A stretch of 41,200 nt of DNA, from the NCBI GenBank assembly GCA_009693575.1, contig SHWZ01000022.1, positions 1 to 41,200 of the forward strand. The letters run 5' to 3'. Source of the DNA: Flavobacteriaceae bacterium (GTDB lineage: Bacteria; Bacteroidota; Bacteroidia; UKL13-3). A program made the position numbers and the translations under genes. Shown piece after piece: positions 32,890-40,151 of this stretch. A model generated the notes under the pieces. It was not told the origin of the DNA and did no database searches. It saw only the letters and a list, made by a program, of their open reading frames with translations. Position 1 is the first letter of the stretch. Each line of letters opens with the position of its first letter.

Positions 32890-32921
32890 AATATAAAAGC
32901 AAAACATTGACGGAAACTACT

Positions 32922-34313
32922 ATGAGACACTTAGATAAAAAGGACGTTAACTATTTTGCGTCATTGGTTGGCAATGAAAATGTCCTTTCTGATGAATCCC
33001 TTAAAGAACCCTACAGCCACGACTACACCGAAGACCTACGTTTCATGCCCAGCTTGGTGTTGAAGCCCGCAACGGTGGAAGAAATATCGGGCGTACTGAA
33101 ACATTGCAACGAAAAGAAAATACCCGTTACAGCCAGGGGGGCTGGCACAGGCTTGAGCGGCGGTGCATTGCCTGTGGAAGGCGGTATTGTGCTGGCCATG
33201 GAACGGCTGAACAGGATCATTGACATTGATACACAGAATTTTCAGGCAATTGTTGAGCCAGGGGTAATCAATGAAGTGTTTCAGCAGGCGGTGATGGAAA
33301 AGGGACTGTTTTACCCTCCCGACCCTGCCAGCAAAGGCTCGTGCTTTTTGGGCGGCAACATTGCCCACAGTAGCGGTGGGCCAAGGGCTGTGAAGTATGG
33401 CACTACCAAAGATTTTGTGTTGAACCTACAAGTGGTGTTAGCCAGCGGCGAAGTGATTTGGACAGGTGCAAATACACTGAAAAACTCCACAGGATACAAC
33501 CTCACCCAACTAATGGTGGGTAGTGAAGGCACATTAGGTATTGTGACCAAAATTGTTTTTAGATTGCTACCCCTGCCCCGCCACCATTTTTTGATGCTGG
33601 CACAATTTGAAACAGCCAAAGTTGCATGTGAATGCGTAAGCAAAATATTCATGGAAGGCACTACTCCATCCGCTTGTGAGTTCATGTCCCGCCGAGCTTT
33701 CACAGCTTCGCTTGATTATTTGAACATTAAATTTGACCTGCCAGAAAATGCCGAAGCGTTGCTATTGATAGAGCTGGATGGCAACAACTTGGACATGTTA
33801 CATAATGAAGGGCTGCAAGTGGCAGAAAACCTGCTTGGTTGGAGTTGTGTTGATGTGCTGGTGTTCGACACCGCTGAACAGCAAGAGCATATCTGGAAAA
33901 TCCGCCGCTCCATTGGAGAAGCTGCCAAGCACAACAATGTGTACAAGGAGGAAGATACGGTGGTGCCAAGGGCTTACTTACCAGCATTGCTTGACCAAGT
34001 TGCGGAAATTGAATCTCGCTATGGGTTTCGCACTATCATTTACGGACATGCAGGTGATGGCAACCTTCATATCAACATCTTGAAAGACCAATTGAGCGAT
34101 GATTTTTGGAAGAACGTTATCCCTAAAGCTATTACGGAAATATTTGAGGAATGTGTGCGGCTGGGAGGCACTATCAGTGGCGAACACGGTATTGGCTACG
34201 TACAGAAACCCTACATCCATTTGGCATTGAGCGACACCCACCGCCATCTGATGCGGAGCATAAAAAACGCGTTCGACCCCAGCGGAATTTTGAACCCGGG
34301 GAAGATTTTTTGA
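32922..34313 (+). CDS. FAD-linked oxidase, GlcD/D-lactate dehydrogenase family
   Basis: A 463-residue VAO-family flavoprotein oxidising a 2-hydroxy acid (glycolate, D-lactate or similar). The FAD-binding PP-loop region is clear: TARGAGTGLSGGALPVEGGI at about 80-100, then EPGVINEVFQQAVMEKGLFYPPDPASKGS and GGNIAHSSGGPRAVKYGTTKD. The C-terminal FAD-oxidase domain has YGHAGDGNLHIN and GGTISGEHGIGYVQKPY, which contribute catalytic and metal-binding histidines. The length is that of GlcD subunits. ATG at 32922 (MRHLDKKDVNYFASLVG) fits the family; a TTG at 32886 would add 12 residues. No GlcE or GlcF partner is adjacent. The substrate is undetermined. Confidence 0.92.
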   Translation: MRHLDKKDVNYFASLVGNENVLSDESLKEPYSHDYTEDLRFMPSLVLKPATVEEISGVLKHCNEKKIPVTARGAGTGLSGGALPVEGGIVLAMERLNRIIDIDTQNFQAIVEPGVINEVFQQAVMEKGLFYPPDPASKGSCFLGGNIAHSSGGPRAVKYGTTKDFVLNLQVVLASGEVIWTGANTLKNSTGYNLTQLMVGSEGTLGIVTKIVFRLLPLPRHHFLMLAQFETAKVACECVSKIFMEGTTPSACEFMSRRAFTASLDYLNIKFDLPENAEALLLIELDGNNLDMLHNEGLQVAENLLGWSCVDVLVFDTAEQQEHIWKIRRSIGEAAKHNNVYKEEDTVVPRAYLPALLDQVAEIESRYGFRTIIYGHAGDGNLHINILKDQLSDDFWKNVIPKAITEIFEECVRLGGTISGEHGIGYVQKPYIHLALSDTHRHLMRSIKNAFDPSGILNPGKIF

Positions 34314-34488
34314 AGGGGAATCCATATTTGATTGATGAATGCCTGCATTTTTGCTGCCCATTTTTTCTCGCAGATGGCCGCAGATATAAAAAAACGCAAA
34401 TTTAATACTAGTTCTTTTTTCCATAAAAAACTCTAAATACGTCACCTATTTTTACATTTCCAAATCTCGAAATCATCACATCATAAAA

Positions 34489-35904
34489 TTGACCCACCCT
34501 CCCCTCTCCCACCCTGTTTTTGATGTAGTAGCAAAAGCTGCTGCCGAGGAAGGAATTCGTTGCTTTGTGATTGGTGGCTATGTGCGTGACTTTTTCTTGA
34601 AACGCCCCTCGAAAGATGCCGACTTTGTGGTGTTGGGCGATGGTGTCGCATTTGCCGAAAAGGTAGCGACTAAGCTGGGTGTGCGAGTGAATGTGTTCAA
34701 AAAATTTGGAACGGCAGTGTTGAACTTTGAGGGTTGGGATTTTGAATTTGTAGGTGCCCGAAAAGAGAGTTATCGCAGCGAAAGCAGGAAGCCGAAAGTA
34801 GAACTTGGCACCCTCGAAGACGACCAAAACCGACGCGATTTTACCATCAATGCCATGGCTTTTGGGCTTGGCGAAAAAGAGTTTGGCGAACTCACCGACC
34901 CCTTCAACGGAATGCAAGATTTGAACGATGGAATTATCCGTACACCCCTTGAGCCTGGAATAACTTTTAGCGACGACCCTTTGAGGATGATGCGGGCAAT
35001 CCGCTTTGCAACACAACTAAATTTCACAATACACCCCGAAACACTTGAAGGAATAAAGGCAAACGCTCACCGACTGGACATTATTTCTGCTGAACGTATC
35101 ACCGATGAACTAAATAAAATTATACTCTCGCCCAATCCAAGCATCGGCTTTAAGCTGTTGTTCGATACCAAGTTGCTGCACCGCTTTTTCCCTGAATTAG
35201 TTGCAATGCAGGGAGTAGAAACCATTCGTGGTAAAAGCCATAAAGACAATTTTTACCACACCTTGCAGGTGTTGGATCAAATTTGCGAAATGACAGGTAA
35301 CCTTTGGCTTCGGTGGGCAGCTATCATGCACGATATTGCTAAACCCCTCACCAAACGTTTTGAACCTGAAGGATTCACCTTTCATGGGCATGAGGACAAG
35401 GGTAGCCGCATGGTGAAACCTATTTTCAGGCGGATGAAACTGCCGCTAGATGAGAAAATGGAATATGTGAGCAAACTGGTGATGCTGCACCTGCGACCCA
35501 AGGCATTGGCCGAAAGTCCACAAAGTACTGACAGCGGCTACCGCAGGCTGATAGTGGATGCTGGAGAAGATGCCGAAGACCTGTTCACCCTTTGTCGAGC
35601 CGACATCACTAGCAAGAACAAACAGAAGGTAGAACTTTACCGCAAAAACCTGGAAGATGTGCGGCAAATGATGAATGAAGTGGCTGAGCGTGACGACCTA
35701 CGAAACTGGCAGCCTCCAGTTGATGGGCTTGACATTATGAACGCTTTCGGCATTGGCCCGGGGCGGCAGATTGGTATTATCAAAAACATTATCCGAGAAG
35801 CTATTTTGGAAGGCGATATACCCAACCAACGTGATCCTGCTGTAAAACTAATGGTAACTACTGGACTTGAGTTGGGCTTGGCACTAATGAAAAAATTGAA
35901 TTGA
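34489..35904 (+). CDS. cca: CCA tRNA nucleotidyltransferase with HD domain, TTG start
   Basis: A 471-residue class II nucleotidyltransferase that adds or repairs the CCA end of tRNAs. It shows CFVIGGYVRDFFLKRPSKDADFVVLG (25-50) with the GG-motif and the catalytic DxD (Asp43, Asp45). The RRDFTINAMAF motif and FSDDPLRMMRAIRFATQL of the RNA-binding neck follow. A C-terminal HD phosphohydrolase domain has IMHDIAKP and HGHEDKGSRM. TTG at 34489 is the only plausible initiator near the conserved N-terminus; no ATG or GTG precedes it in the open frame. The 175-base gap upstream contains two CGCAGAT copies and no gene. A hairpin overlaps the stop. Confidence 0.94.
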   Translation: MTHPPLSHPVFDVVAKAAAEEGIRCFVIGGYVRDFFLKRPSKDADFVVLGDGVAFAEKVATKLGVRVNVFKKFGTAVLNFEGWDFEFVGARKESYRSESRKPKVELGTLEDDQNRRDFTINAMAFGLGEKEFGELTDPFNGMQDLNDGIIRTPLEPGITFSDDPLRMMRAIRFATQLNFTIHPETLEGIKANAHRLDIISAERITDELNKIILSPNPSIGFKLLFDTKLLHRFFPELVAMQGVETIRGKSHKDNFYHTLQVLDQICEMTGNLWLRWAAIMHDIAKPLTKRFEPEGFTFHGHEDKGSRMVKPIFRRMKLPLDEKMEYVSKLVMLHLRPKALAESPQSTDSGYRRLIVDAGEDAEDLFTLCRADITSKNKQKVELYRKNLEDVRQMMNEVAERDDLRNWQPPVDGLDIMNAFGIGPGRQIGIIKNIIREAILEGDIPNQRDPAVKLMVTTGLELGLALMKKLN

Positions 35905-35928
35905 AATAACCCCATTCATGGTTATTTC
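35903..35928 (+). terminator. Hairpin at the end of cca
   Basis: GAAATAACC (35903-35911) pairs perfectly with GGTTATTTC (35920-35928) around an 8-base loop, starting at the stop codon. There is no strong T-tract after it, so it could stabilise the 3' end instead of terminating alone. Confidence 0.5.
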
Positions 35929-35973
35929 ATGATTTCGTCGTAGGAAAGAGATGGTGCAGCAGCCAATTGCATT

Positions 35974-36048
35974 ATGAAGAAGGTAGGTAGCTATACCATC
36001 ATAGACAACGAAGCCTTTCAAAAGGTTGATTCGTTGTTGGCAGATTAA
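35974..36048 (+). CDS. Tiny frame, possible gene relic
   Basis: MKKVGSYTIIDNEAFQKVDSLLAD, 24 residues, with the frame open 11 codons upstream. The composition looks protein-like, but I recognise no family. It lies in the 200-base gap between cca and gatC, which holds nothing else except the hairpin. Most likely a decayed end of a gene. Confidence 0.15.
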   Translation: MKKVGSYTIIDNEAFQKVDSLLAD

Positions 36049-36104
36049 CCACTTTGTTTTGCCTTCCTATAGAGGGCCTCGCTAGGCGTAGGTGCGAAGC
36101 ATCT

Positions 36105-36401
36105 TTATTTCTCTATAAACTTTGGCACCTTGAAGTAATCCGAATCATGTGAGGGTGCATTTTTCAAGGCATCAGCCTGACTGAGCATCTCCCCTACATT
36201 GTCTTCACGCAAGCAGTTAGTTTCGTCACTCATGTATATCAACGGTTCTACACCATCAGTTGGCAGTTCTTGAAGTTTTTCGCAAAAGCCAAGAATCCTG
36301 TCGAGGTCTGCTTTGATATTTTGCTTTTCCTCACCTGAAAATTCAAGCCGAGCTAGGTGAGCCAGTTTGTCAATAGTTTCGTCCGTAATCTTATTTCCCA
36401 T
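36105..36401 (-). CDS. gatC: Asp/Glu-tRNA amidotransferase subunit C
   Basis: A 98-residue subunit that holds GatA and GatB together in the enzyme converting misacylated Glu-tRNA-Gln or Asp-tRNA-Asn. The protein begins MGNKITDETIDKLAHLARLE, with the family pattern I-x-x-L-A-x-L-A-R-L-E-F-x-x-E-E. GVEPLIYMSDETNCLREDNV, which matches the G-V-x-P-x-x-x-x-x-x-x-x-x-R-x-D-x-V motif, and a C-terminal F-x-V-P-K are also present. The longer frame from 36479 runs across the promoter box and into the folC start, so I use ATG 36401. GatA and GatB are not in the window. It diverges from folC with 59 bases between. Confidence 0.93.
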   Translation of the reverse strand: MGNKITDETIDKLAHLARLEFSGEEKQNIKADLDRILGFCEKLQELPTDGVEPLIYMSDETNCLREDNVGEMLSQADALKNAPSHDSDYFKVPKFIEK

Positions 36402-36409
36402 TCGAGATG

Positions 36410-36417
36410 CAAAAATA
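36410..36417 (-). promoter_or_regulatory. Bacteroidota -7 box (TATTTTTG) for gatC
   Basis: An exact TAnnTTTG match on the minus strand, 8 bases before the gatC ATG. A transcript starting at its usual place would have almost no leader. Confidence 0.55.
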
Positions 36418-36460
36418 AACATCTTGCTGCTTGGTTTTGATTTTATTTCGCAGTTCGATT

Positions 36461-37747
36461 TTGAATTATTCTGAAACATTAGACTATCTGTACAACCGCC
36501 TGCCTATGTTTACTCGCATAGGCAAGGCCGCTTACAAGGGCAACTTGGACAACACCCATCAATTAATGGATATGCTTGGCCATCCTGAGAAAAAGCTTAA
36601 GTGCATACATGTGGCGGGCACCAATGGTAAAGGCTCTACCAGCCATTTTTTTGCAAGCATATTGCAGGAAGCTGGATACAAAACTGGACTTTACACATCA
36701 CCACACCTAAAGGATTTCAGGGAGCGGATACGGATGAATGGAAATATGATCCCAGAAAATGAAGTGGTCGATTTTACGGAGAAATTCAAATCAAAATTTG
36801 AAGTAATAGAACCTTCATTTTTTGAGTTGACTGTGGCTATGTGTTTTTGGTGGTTCGAAAAAGAGCAACCTGATATATGTATCATAGAAACCGGTCTGGG
36901 CGGTCGTCTTGACAGCACCAATGTTATACACCCACTGCTGTCCGTCATCACTAATATTGGGCTTGACCACACCGATCTATTGGGCAAAACCCTTCCGCTA
37001 ATTGCCGCAGAAAAGGCTGGAATTATTAAACCTGAAAGAACAGTTGTCATTGGAGAACGAAATCCTGAAACAGATTCCGTATTTTTGGCAAAGGCTAAGG
37101 AAATGAATGCGGGTTTATATTTTGCGGAGGACAATTGGAAGATAGAAAATGTTGAATTCATAGAGGAGAATATGGTAGCCAATATTTCAAATCAGAAAAC
37201 GTCAATTTTCAAAAATATCTCCTCTGGCCTTAATGGTATTTACCAAAAAAAGAACTTGATTACCGTGATGCAGGCCATAGAAATTTTGCAACAGCAGGAC
37301 TGGAACATCTCAGAACAGAACATCCGTTATGGACTCCTGAAAGTCAAAGAAAACACAGGCCTGATGGGACGTTGGCAAGTATTGCGACAAAATCCCCTGA
37401 CCATTGCCGACACAGCACACAACGTGGATAGCGTTGCCCTAGTGATGCTGCAACTAAGTCAAACTCCTCATCAAAAACTGCACATTGTGTGGGGCATGGT
37501 AGCCGACAAAGACATCAGTGGGGTGCTGGCACTTTTGCCCAAAGAAGCTGCCTATTATTTCTGCAATGCCAACCTACCACGTGCTTTGCCCGCAACCGAA
37601 CTTGCCAAACAAGCAAATCAATTTGAATTGAAAGGAAATGGCTATGAAACTGTTGCAGAAGCTTATTCCTCTGCACTAAATGCAGCCGACAAAGAAGATC
37701 TGATTTTTGTAGGTGGAAGTACGTTTGTTGTGGGAGAAGTGGTGTAG
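36461..37747 (+). CDS. folC: Folylpolyglutamate synthase/dihydrofolate synthase, TTG start
   Basis: A 428-residue Mur-ligase-like enzyme adding glutamate to (dihydro)folate. The ATP site GTNGKGS is at 53-59 in HVAGTNGKGSTSHFFASIL; YTSPHLKDFRERIRMNG is the folate-binding Omega loop; IIETGLGGRLDSTNV and NIGLDHTDLLG follow. The C-terminal domain has IADTAHNVDSVALVML. I put the start at TTG 36461, since translation from there (MNYSETLDYLYNRLPMF) matches the family N-terminus; a TTG at 36431 is 10 codons longer and less likely. It converges on the ferredoxin gene with only 6 bases between. Confidence 0.95.
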   Translation: MNYSETLDYLYNRLPMFTRIGKAAYKGNLDNTHQLMDMLGHPEKKLKCIHVAGTNGKGSTSHFFASILQEAGYKTGLYTSPHLKDFRERIRMNGNMIPENEVVDFTEKFKSKFEVIEPSFFELTVAMCFWWFEKEQPDICIIETGLGGRLDSTNVIHPLLSVITNIGLDHTDLLGKTLPLIAAEKAGIIKPERTVVIGERNPETDSVFLAKAKEMNAGLYFAEDNWKIENVEFIEENMVANISNQKTSIFKNISSGLNGIYQKKNLITVMQAIEILQQQDWNISEQNIRYGLLKVKENTGLMGRWQVLRQNPLTIADTAHNVDSVALVMLQLSQTPHQKLHIVWGMVADKDISGVLALLPKEAAYYFCNANLPRALPATELAKQANQFELKGNGYETVAEAYSSALNAADKEDLIFVGGSTFVVGEVV

Positions 37748-37753
37748 GTCAGC

Positions 37754-38098
37754 TCACAGATGCATCCTGCCCTTTTTACCCAGCAACACATCTTCCGATT
37801 CTACATGGTCGGGGTCAGGTATGCAGCAATCAACAGGGCACACCGCCGCACACTGTGGCTCCTCGTGGAAGCCCACACACTCGGTGCATTTGTAGTGCGT
37901 TATGTAATAAGTATCTTGCGATATAGGAGTTTGGCGGGCAGTCACATCCACCATTTCGCCATCTTTTTCCATTTGTCCTGTCACGGTTGTGCCATCAGAA
38001 AAAGACCACTCAGCTCCTGATTCATAGATTGCATTGTTCGGACATTCGGGTTCGCAGGCACCGCAGTTGATGCACTCGTCAGTAATCATAATAGCCAT
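37754..38098 (-). CDS. Two-[4Fe-4S] ferredoxin with a central insertion
   Basis: A 114-residue electron carrier. Cluster I ligands are Cys9, Cys12, Cys15 and Cys19 ([12 protein letters not shown]). Cluster II has Cys71, Cys74, Cys83 and Cys87 (spacing 2, 8, 3: [13 protein letters not shown] and AAVCP), as in the Allochromatium-type (YfhL-like) group. About 45 residues (26-66) are inserted between the clusters; typical members are about 80 residues. The gene diverges from an acyl-CoA reductase with 108 bases between, so the two could be functionally linked. It starts with ATG at 38098. Confidence 0.92.
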   Translation of the reverse strand: MAIMITDECINCGACEPECPNNAIYESGAEWSFSDGTTVTGQMEKDGEMVDVTARQTPISQDTYYITHYKCTECVGFHEEPQCAAVCPVDCCIPDPDHVESEDVLLGKKGRMHL

Positions 38099-38182
38099 AG
38101 TCGTATTCTTGTTTAGATTGTTTCTTAATAAAGTGTAATTTCTACTTCAAAACTAAGGGATTAATTTCACATTGTTTCGCTT

Positions 38183-38190
38183 CACCTTTG
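38183..38190 (+). promoter_or_regulatory. Probable -7 box (CACCTTTG) for the acyl-CoA reductase
   Basis: One mismatch from TAnnTTTG, 16 bases before the ATG at 38207. No -33 element at the ideal spacing. Confidence 0.3.
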
Positions 38191-38206
38191 CATTAGTAAA
38201 AAAAGT

Positions 38207-39223
38207 ATGAACATAGAACATAGAAAATCGGCATTTGTTCGCTTGGGTCAATGGATGCGAGATGTGGAAAAGGACTCAATCGAAGCGGTGTTGCAGCAAG
38301 CCCATAACGAAAACCAGTGGTTCACCCCCGAAAATAGTTTGGCAGCTATCCGCAACCTGGGGCAAATGCTGGATGAAAAGGATTTAAATGATTGGTTGGC
38401 TAATTATGAATTCAAGGAAATCGAACCGAAGCGAATCGGCATCATCATGGCAGGTAATATACCGTTGGTAGGCTTCCACGATTTGATGTGCGTATTGCTT
38501 TCGGGCCATGTGGCTGTTGTAAAAATGAGCAAGGAAGACAAAGTGCTTTTACCTTTTGTGCTGAAAAAGTTGTTTGAAATAGCACTGGCTTTGAAAACCC
38601 AAGTAGAACTGGCTGAAAAGCTAGAGAACTACGATGCAGCCATTGCTACAGGCAGCAACAACTCAGCTATGCACTTTGAATATTATTTCCGCAAGGTGCC
38701 ACATATTATTCGCCGAAACCGCAATTCTGTGGCGGTAATCAGCGGAAATGAAACCCCCGAAGAATTGGTAGAACTTGGCCACGACATATTTGATTACTTC
38801 GGACTGGGCTGCCGCAATGTTTCCCAAATTTATCTACCCCAAGACTTTGATATCGCAAGGTTCTATGAGCCTTTGCAGCAGTATTCAGAAATCATAAACC
38901 ATAACAAATATGCGAACAATCATACCTTTCAAAAGGCTATACATATCATGAACCTAGTGCCCATTTTCGATAATGATTTTCTTATTTTGGTTGAACATGA
39001 ACAAATAGCCAGCCCTACAGCTACTTGCCACTACCAACGATATAATGATATAATCGAAGTAGAGAAAGTACTCACTTCTAAGCAAGATCAAGTGCAGTGC
39101 ATAATTGCTCAGCCAAATACCTTGAAAATAATAAAGACTTATCCGTTCGGGAAGGGGCAGCAACCAAAGCTTTGGGATTATGCCGATGGTGTAGACACGA
39201 TGAGGTGGGTAGCCAATTTATAG
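38207..39223 (+). CDS. Acyl-CoA reductase (LuxC-like)
   Basis: A 338-residue member of the LuxC-type acyl-CoA reductase family (aldehyde dehydrogenase superfamily), expected to reduce an acyl-CoA to an aldehyde with NAD(P)H. Visible are PKRIGIIMAGNIPLVGFHDL (74-93), the nucleotide-binding ATGSNNSAM (147-155), RRNRNSVAVISGNE, and the catalytic Cys202 in FGLGCRNVSQIYLP. The length is at the shorter end, as in Bacteroidota members I recall. Ends 10 bases before the convergent Ppx gene. The acyl substrate is not known. Confidence 0.85.
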   Translation: MNIEHRKSAFVRLGQWMRDVEKDSIEAVLQQAHNENQWFTPENSLAAIRNLGQMLDEKDLNDWLANYEFKEIEPKRIGIIMAGNIPLVGFHDLMCVLLSGHVAVVKMSKEDKVLLPFVLKKLFEIALALKTQVELAEKLENYDAAIATGSNNSAMHFEYYFRKVPHIIRRNRNSVAVISGNETPEELVELGHDIFDYFGLGCRNVSQIYLPQDFDIARFYEPLQQYSEIINHNKYANNHTFQKAIHIMNLVPIFDNDFLILVEHEQIASPTATCHYQRYNDIIEVEKVLTSKQDQVQCIIAQPNTLKIIKTYPFGKGQQPKLWDYADGVDTMRWVANL

Positions 39224-39233
39224 GTTTCGCTTT

Positions 39234-40142
39234 TTAGTTCGTAACCCGGCCAAGAACTCCTTCTTTCAGCGAGTATTTGGAAGCTATCAGTTGGTTGATC
39301 CCACAGTTATTCATTACATAATTCACTAGTATGGAAGCTACGACTATCATTTCGATGCGAAAGCTAATGATACCGGGCATGGCCATTCGTTGTGAAGGTG
39401 TTGAATCAAGCAAGGCTGCATGGATATTTTTGTATTGAGGAATATCCAATTCCATACTCAGGTTTTCACCAAACCTATTTTTTGAAAGAAGCAAAAGAGT
39501 TTCAAACGAACCAGCTGCACCAACAAGTATTTTACATGGATGTATTTTGAGAGCTTCTTGCAAAGGACCAAGGGCTTCGGCGAGGTGGTTTTCAAGAGCT
39601 AAAGTATCATTTGGATTGATAGGTTCTGATTGGTGAAATTTATCTCTCAATCTTGCTGCACCTAGCATAAAGCTTTCTCTCCAGAGCATATCCCCTCCCC
39701 TGCCAATGATGAATTCCACTGAGCCGCCACCGATGTCCATCACTAGGTAATTTTCAGGAATAGAAACTGTCTGTTTTACCCCTTCAAAAATATATGCTGC
39801 CTCTTCATCACCACTAATAATTCGTATACATACACCAGTATATTCAAAAATAGTATCAATAAACGCCTTCCCGTTGCTGGCACTGCGTATGCCCGATGTC
39901 GCGAAGGCACTTACCTTGTGCATCGGTATTCCCAACTGGGTGCAGCTATGCGACATGGCGGCGAAGGCAAGTATGCCACGTTCAAAAGCTCGTTCGCTGA
40001 TAATCCCACTGTTGATTGTGCCTTCGCCAAGTTTCACCACATACTGTTTCTTTTCCAGCATCTCCATGCTGCCATCGGGTTGTATATTTACAGCCAGCAA
40101 GTGAAAGGTGTTAGTGCCTAAATCAAGAACCGCTGATTTCAT
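39234..40142 (-). CDS. Exopolyphosphatase/guanosine pentaphosphatase (Ppx/GppA family)
   Basis: A 302-residue ASKHA-fold phosphatase acting on polyphosphate or pppGpp. Phosphate-1 loop DLGTNTFHLLAV (7-18), the phosphate-2 loop VMDIGGGSVEFIIG in the middle, and GAAGSFETLLLL as the adenosine-type motif are all present. Only the catalytic two-lobed core is present; the HD-like C-terminal domain of the long E. coli enzymes is absent, as is common in this phylum. It follows recN by 9 bases, so the two are probably co-transcribed. Start ATG 40142. Confidence 0.92.
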   Translation of the reverse strand: MKSAVLDLGTNTFHLLAVNIQPDGSMEMLEKKQYVVKLGEGTINSGIISERAFERGILAFAAMSHSCTQLGIPMHKVSAFATSGIRSASNGKAFIDTIFEYTGVCIRIISGDEEAAYIFEGVKQTVSIPENYLVMDIGGGSVEFIIGRGGDMLWRESFMLGAARLRDKFHQSEPINPNDTLALENHLAEALGPLQEALKIHPCKILVGAAGSFETLLLLSKNRFGENLSMELDIPQYKNIHAALLDSTPSQRMAMPGIISFRIEMIVVASILVNYVMNNCGINQLIASKYSLKEGVLGRVTN

Positions 40143-40151
40143 AAACGTATG

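Larger units (their letters stand above)
32594..32921. other. 328-base gap between the XRE gene and the FAD oxidase
   Basis: It holds the PIN-domain relic (minus strand), a plus-strand -7 box at 32800-32807 and a 23-codon frame at 32818-32889. The segment 32726-32799 shows nothing recognisable. Confidence 0.5.

Noticed and set aside
34369-34385. Direct repeat CGCAGAT twice before cca
   Set aside because: Only two 7-base copies 10 bases apart; too little to call a repeat element.
34408-35016. 202-codon minus-strand frame antisense to cca
   Set aside because: Shadow of the cca nucleotidyltransferase domain, whose motifs are intact on the plus strand.
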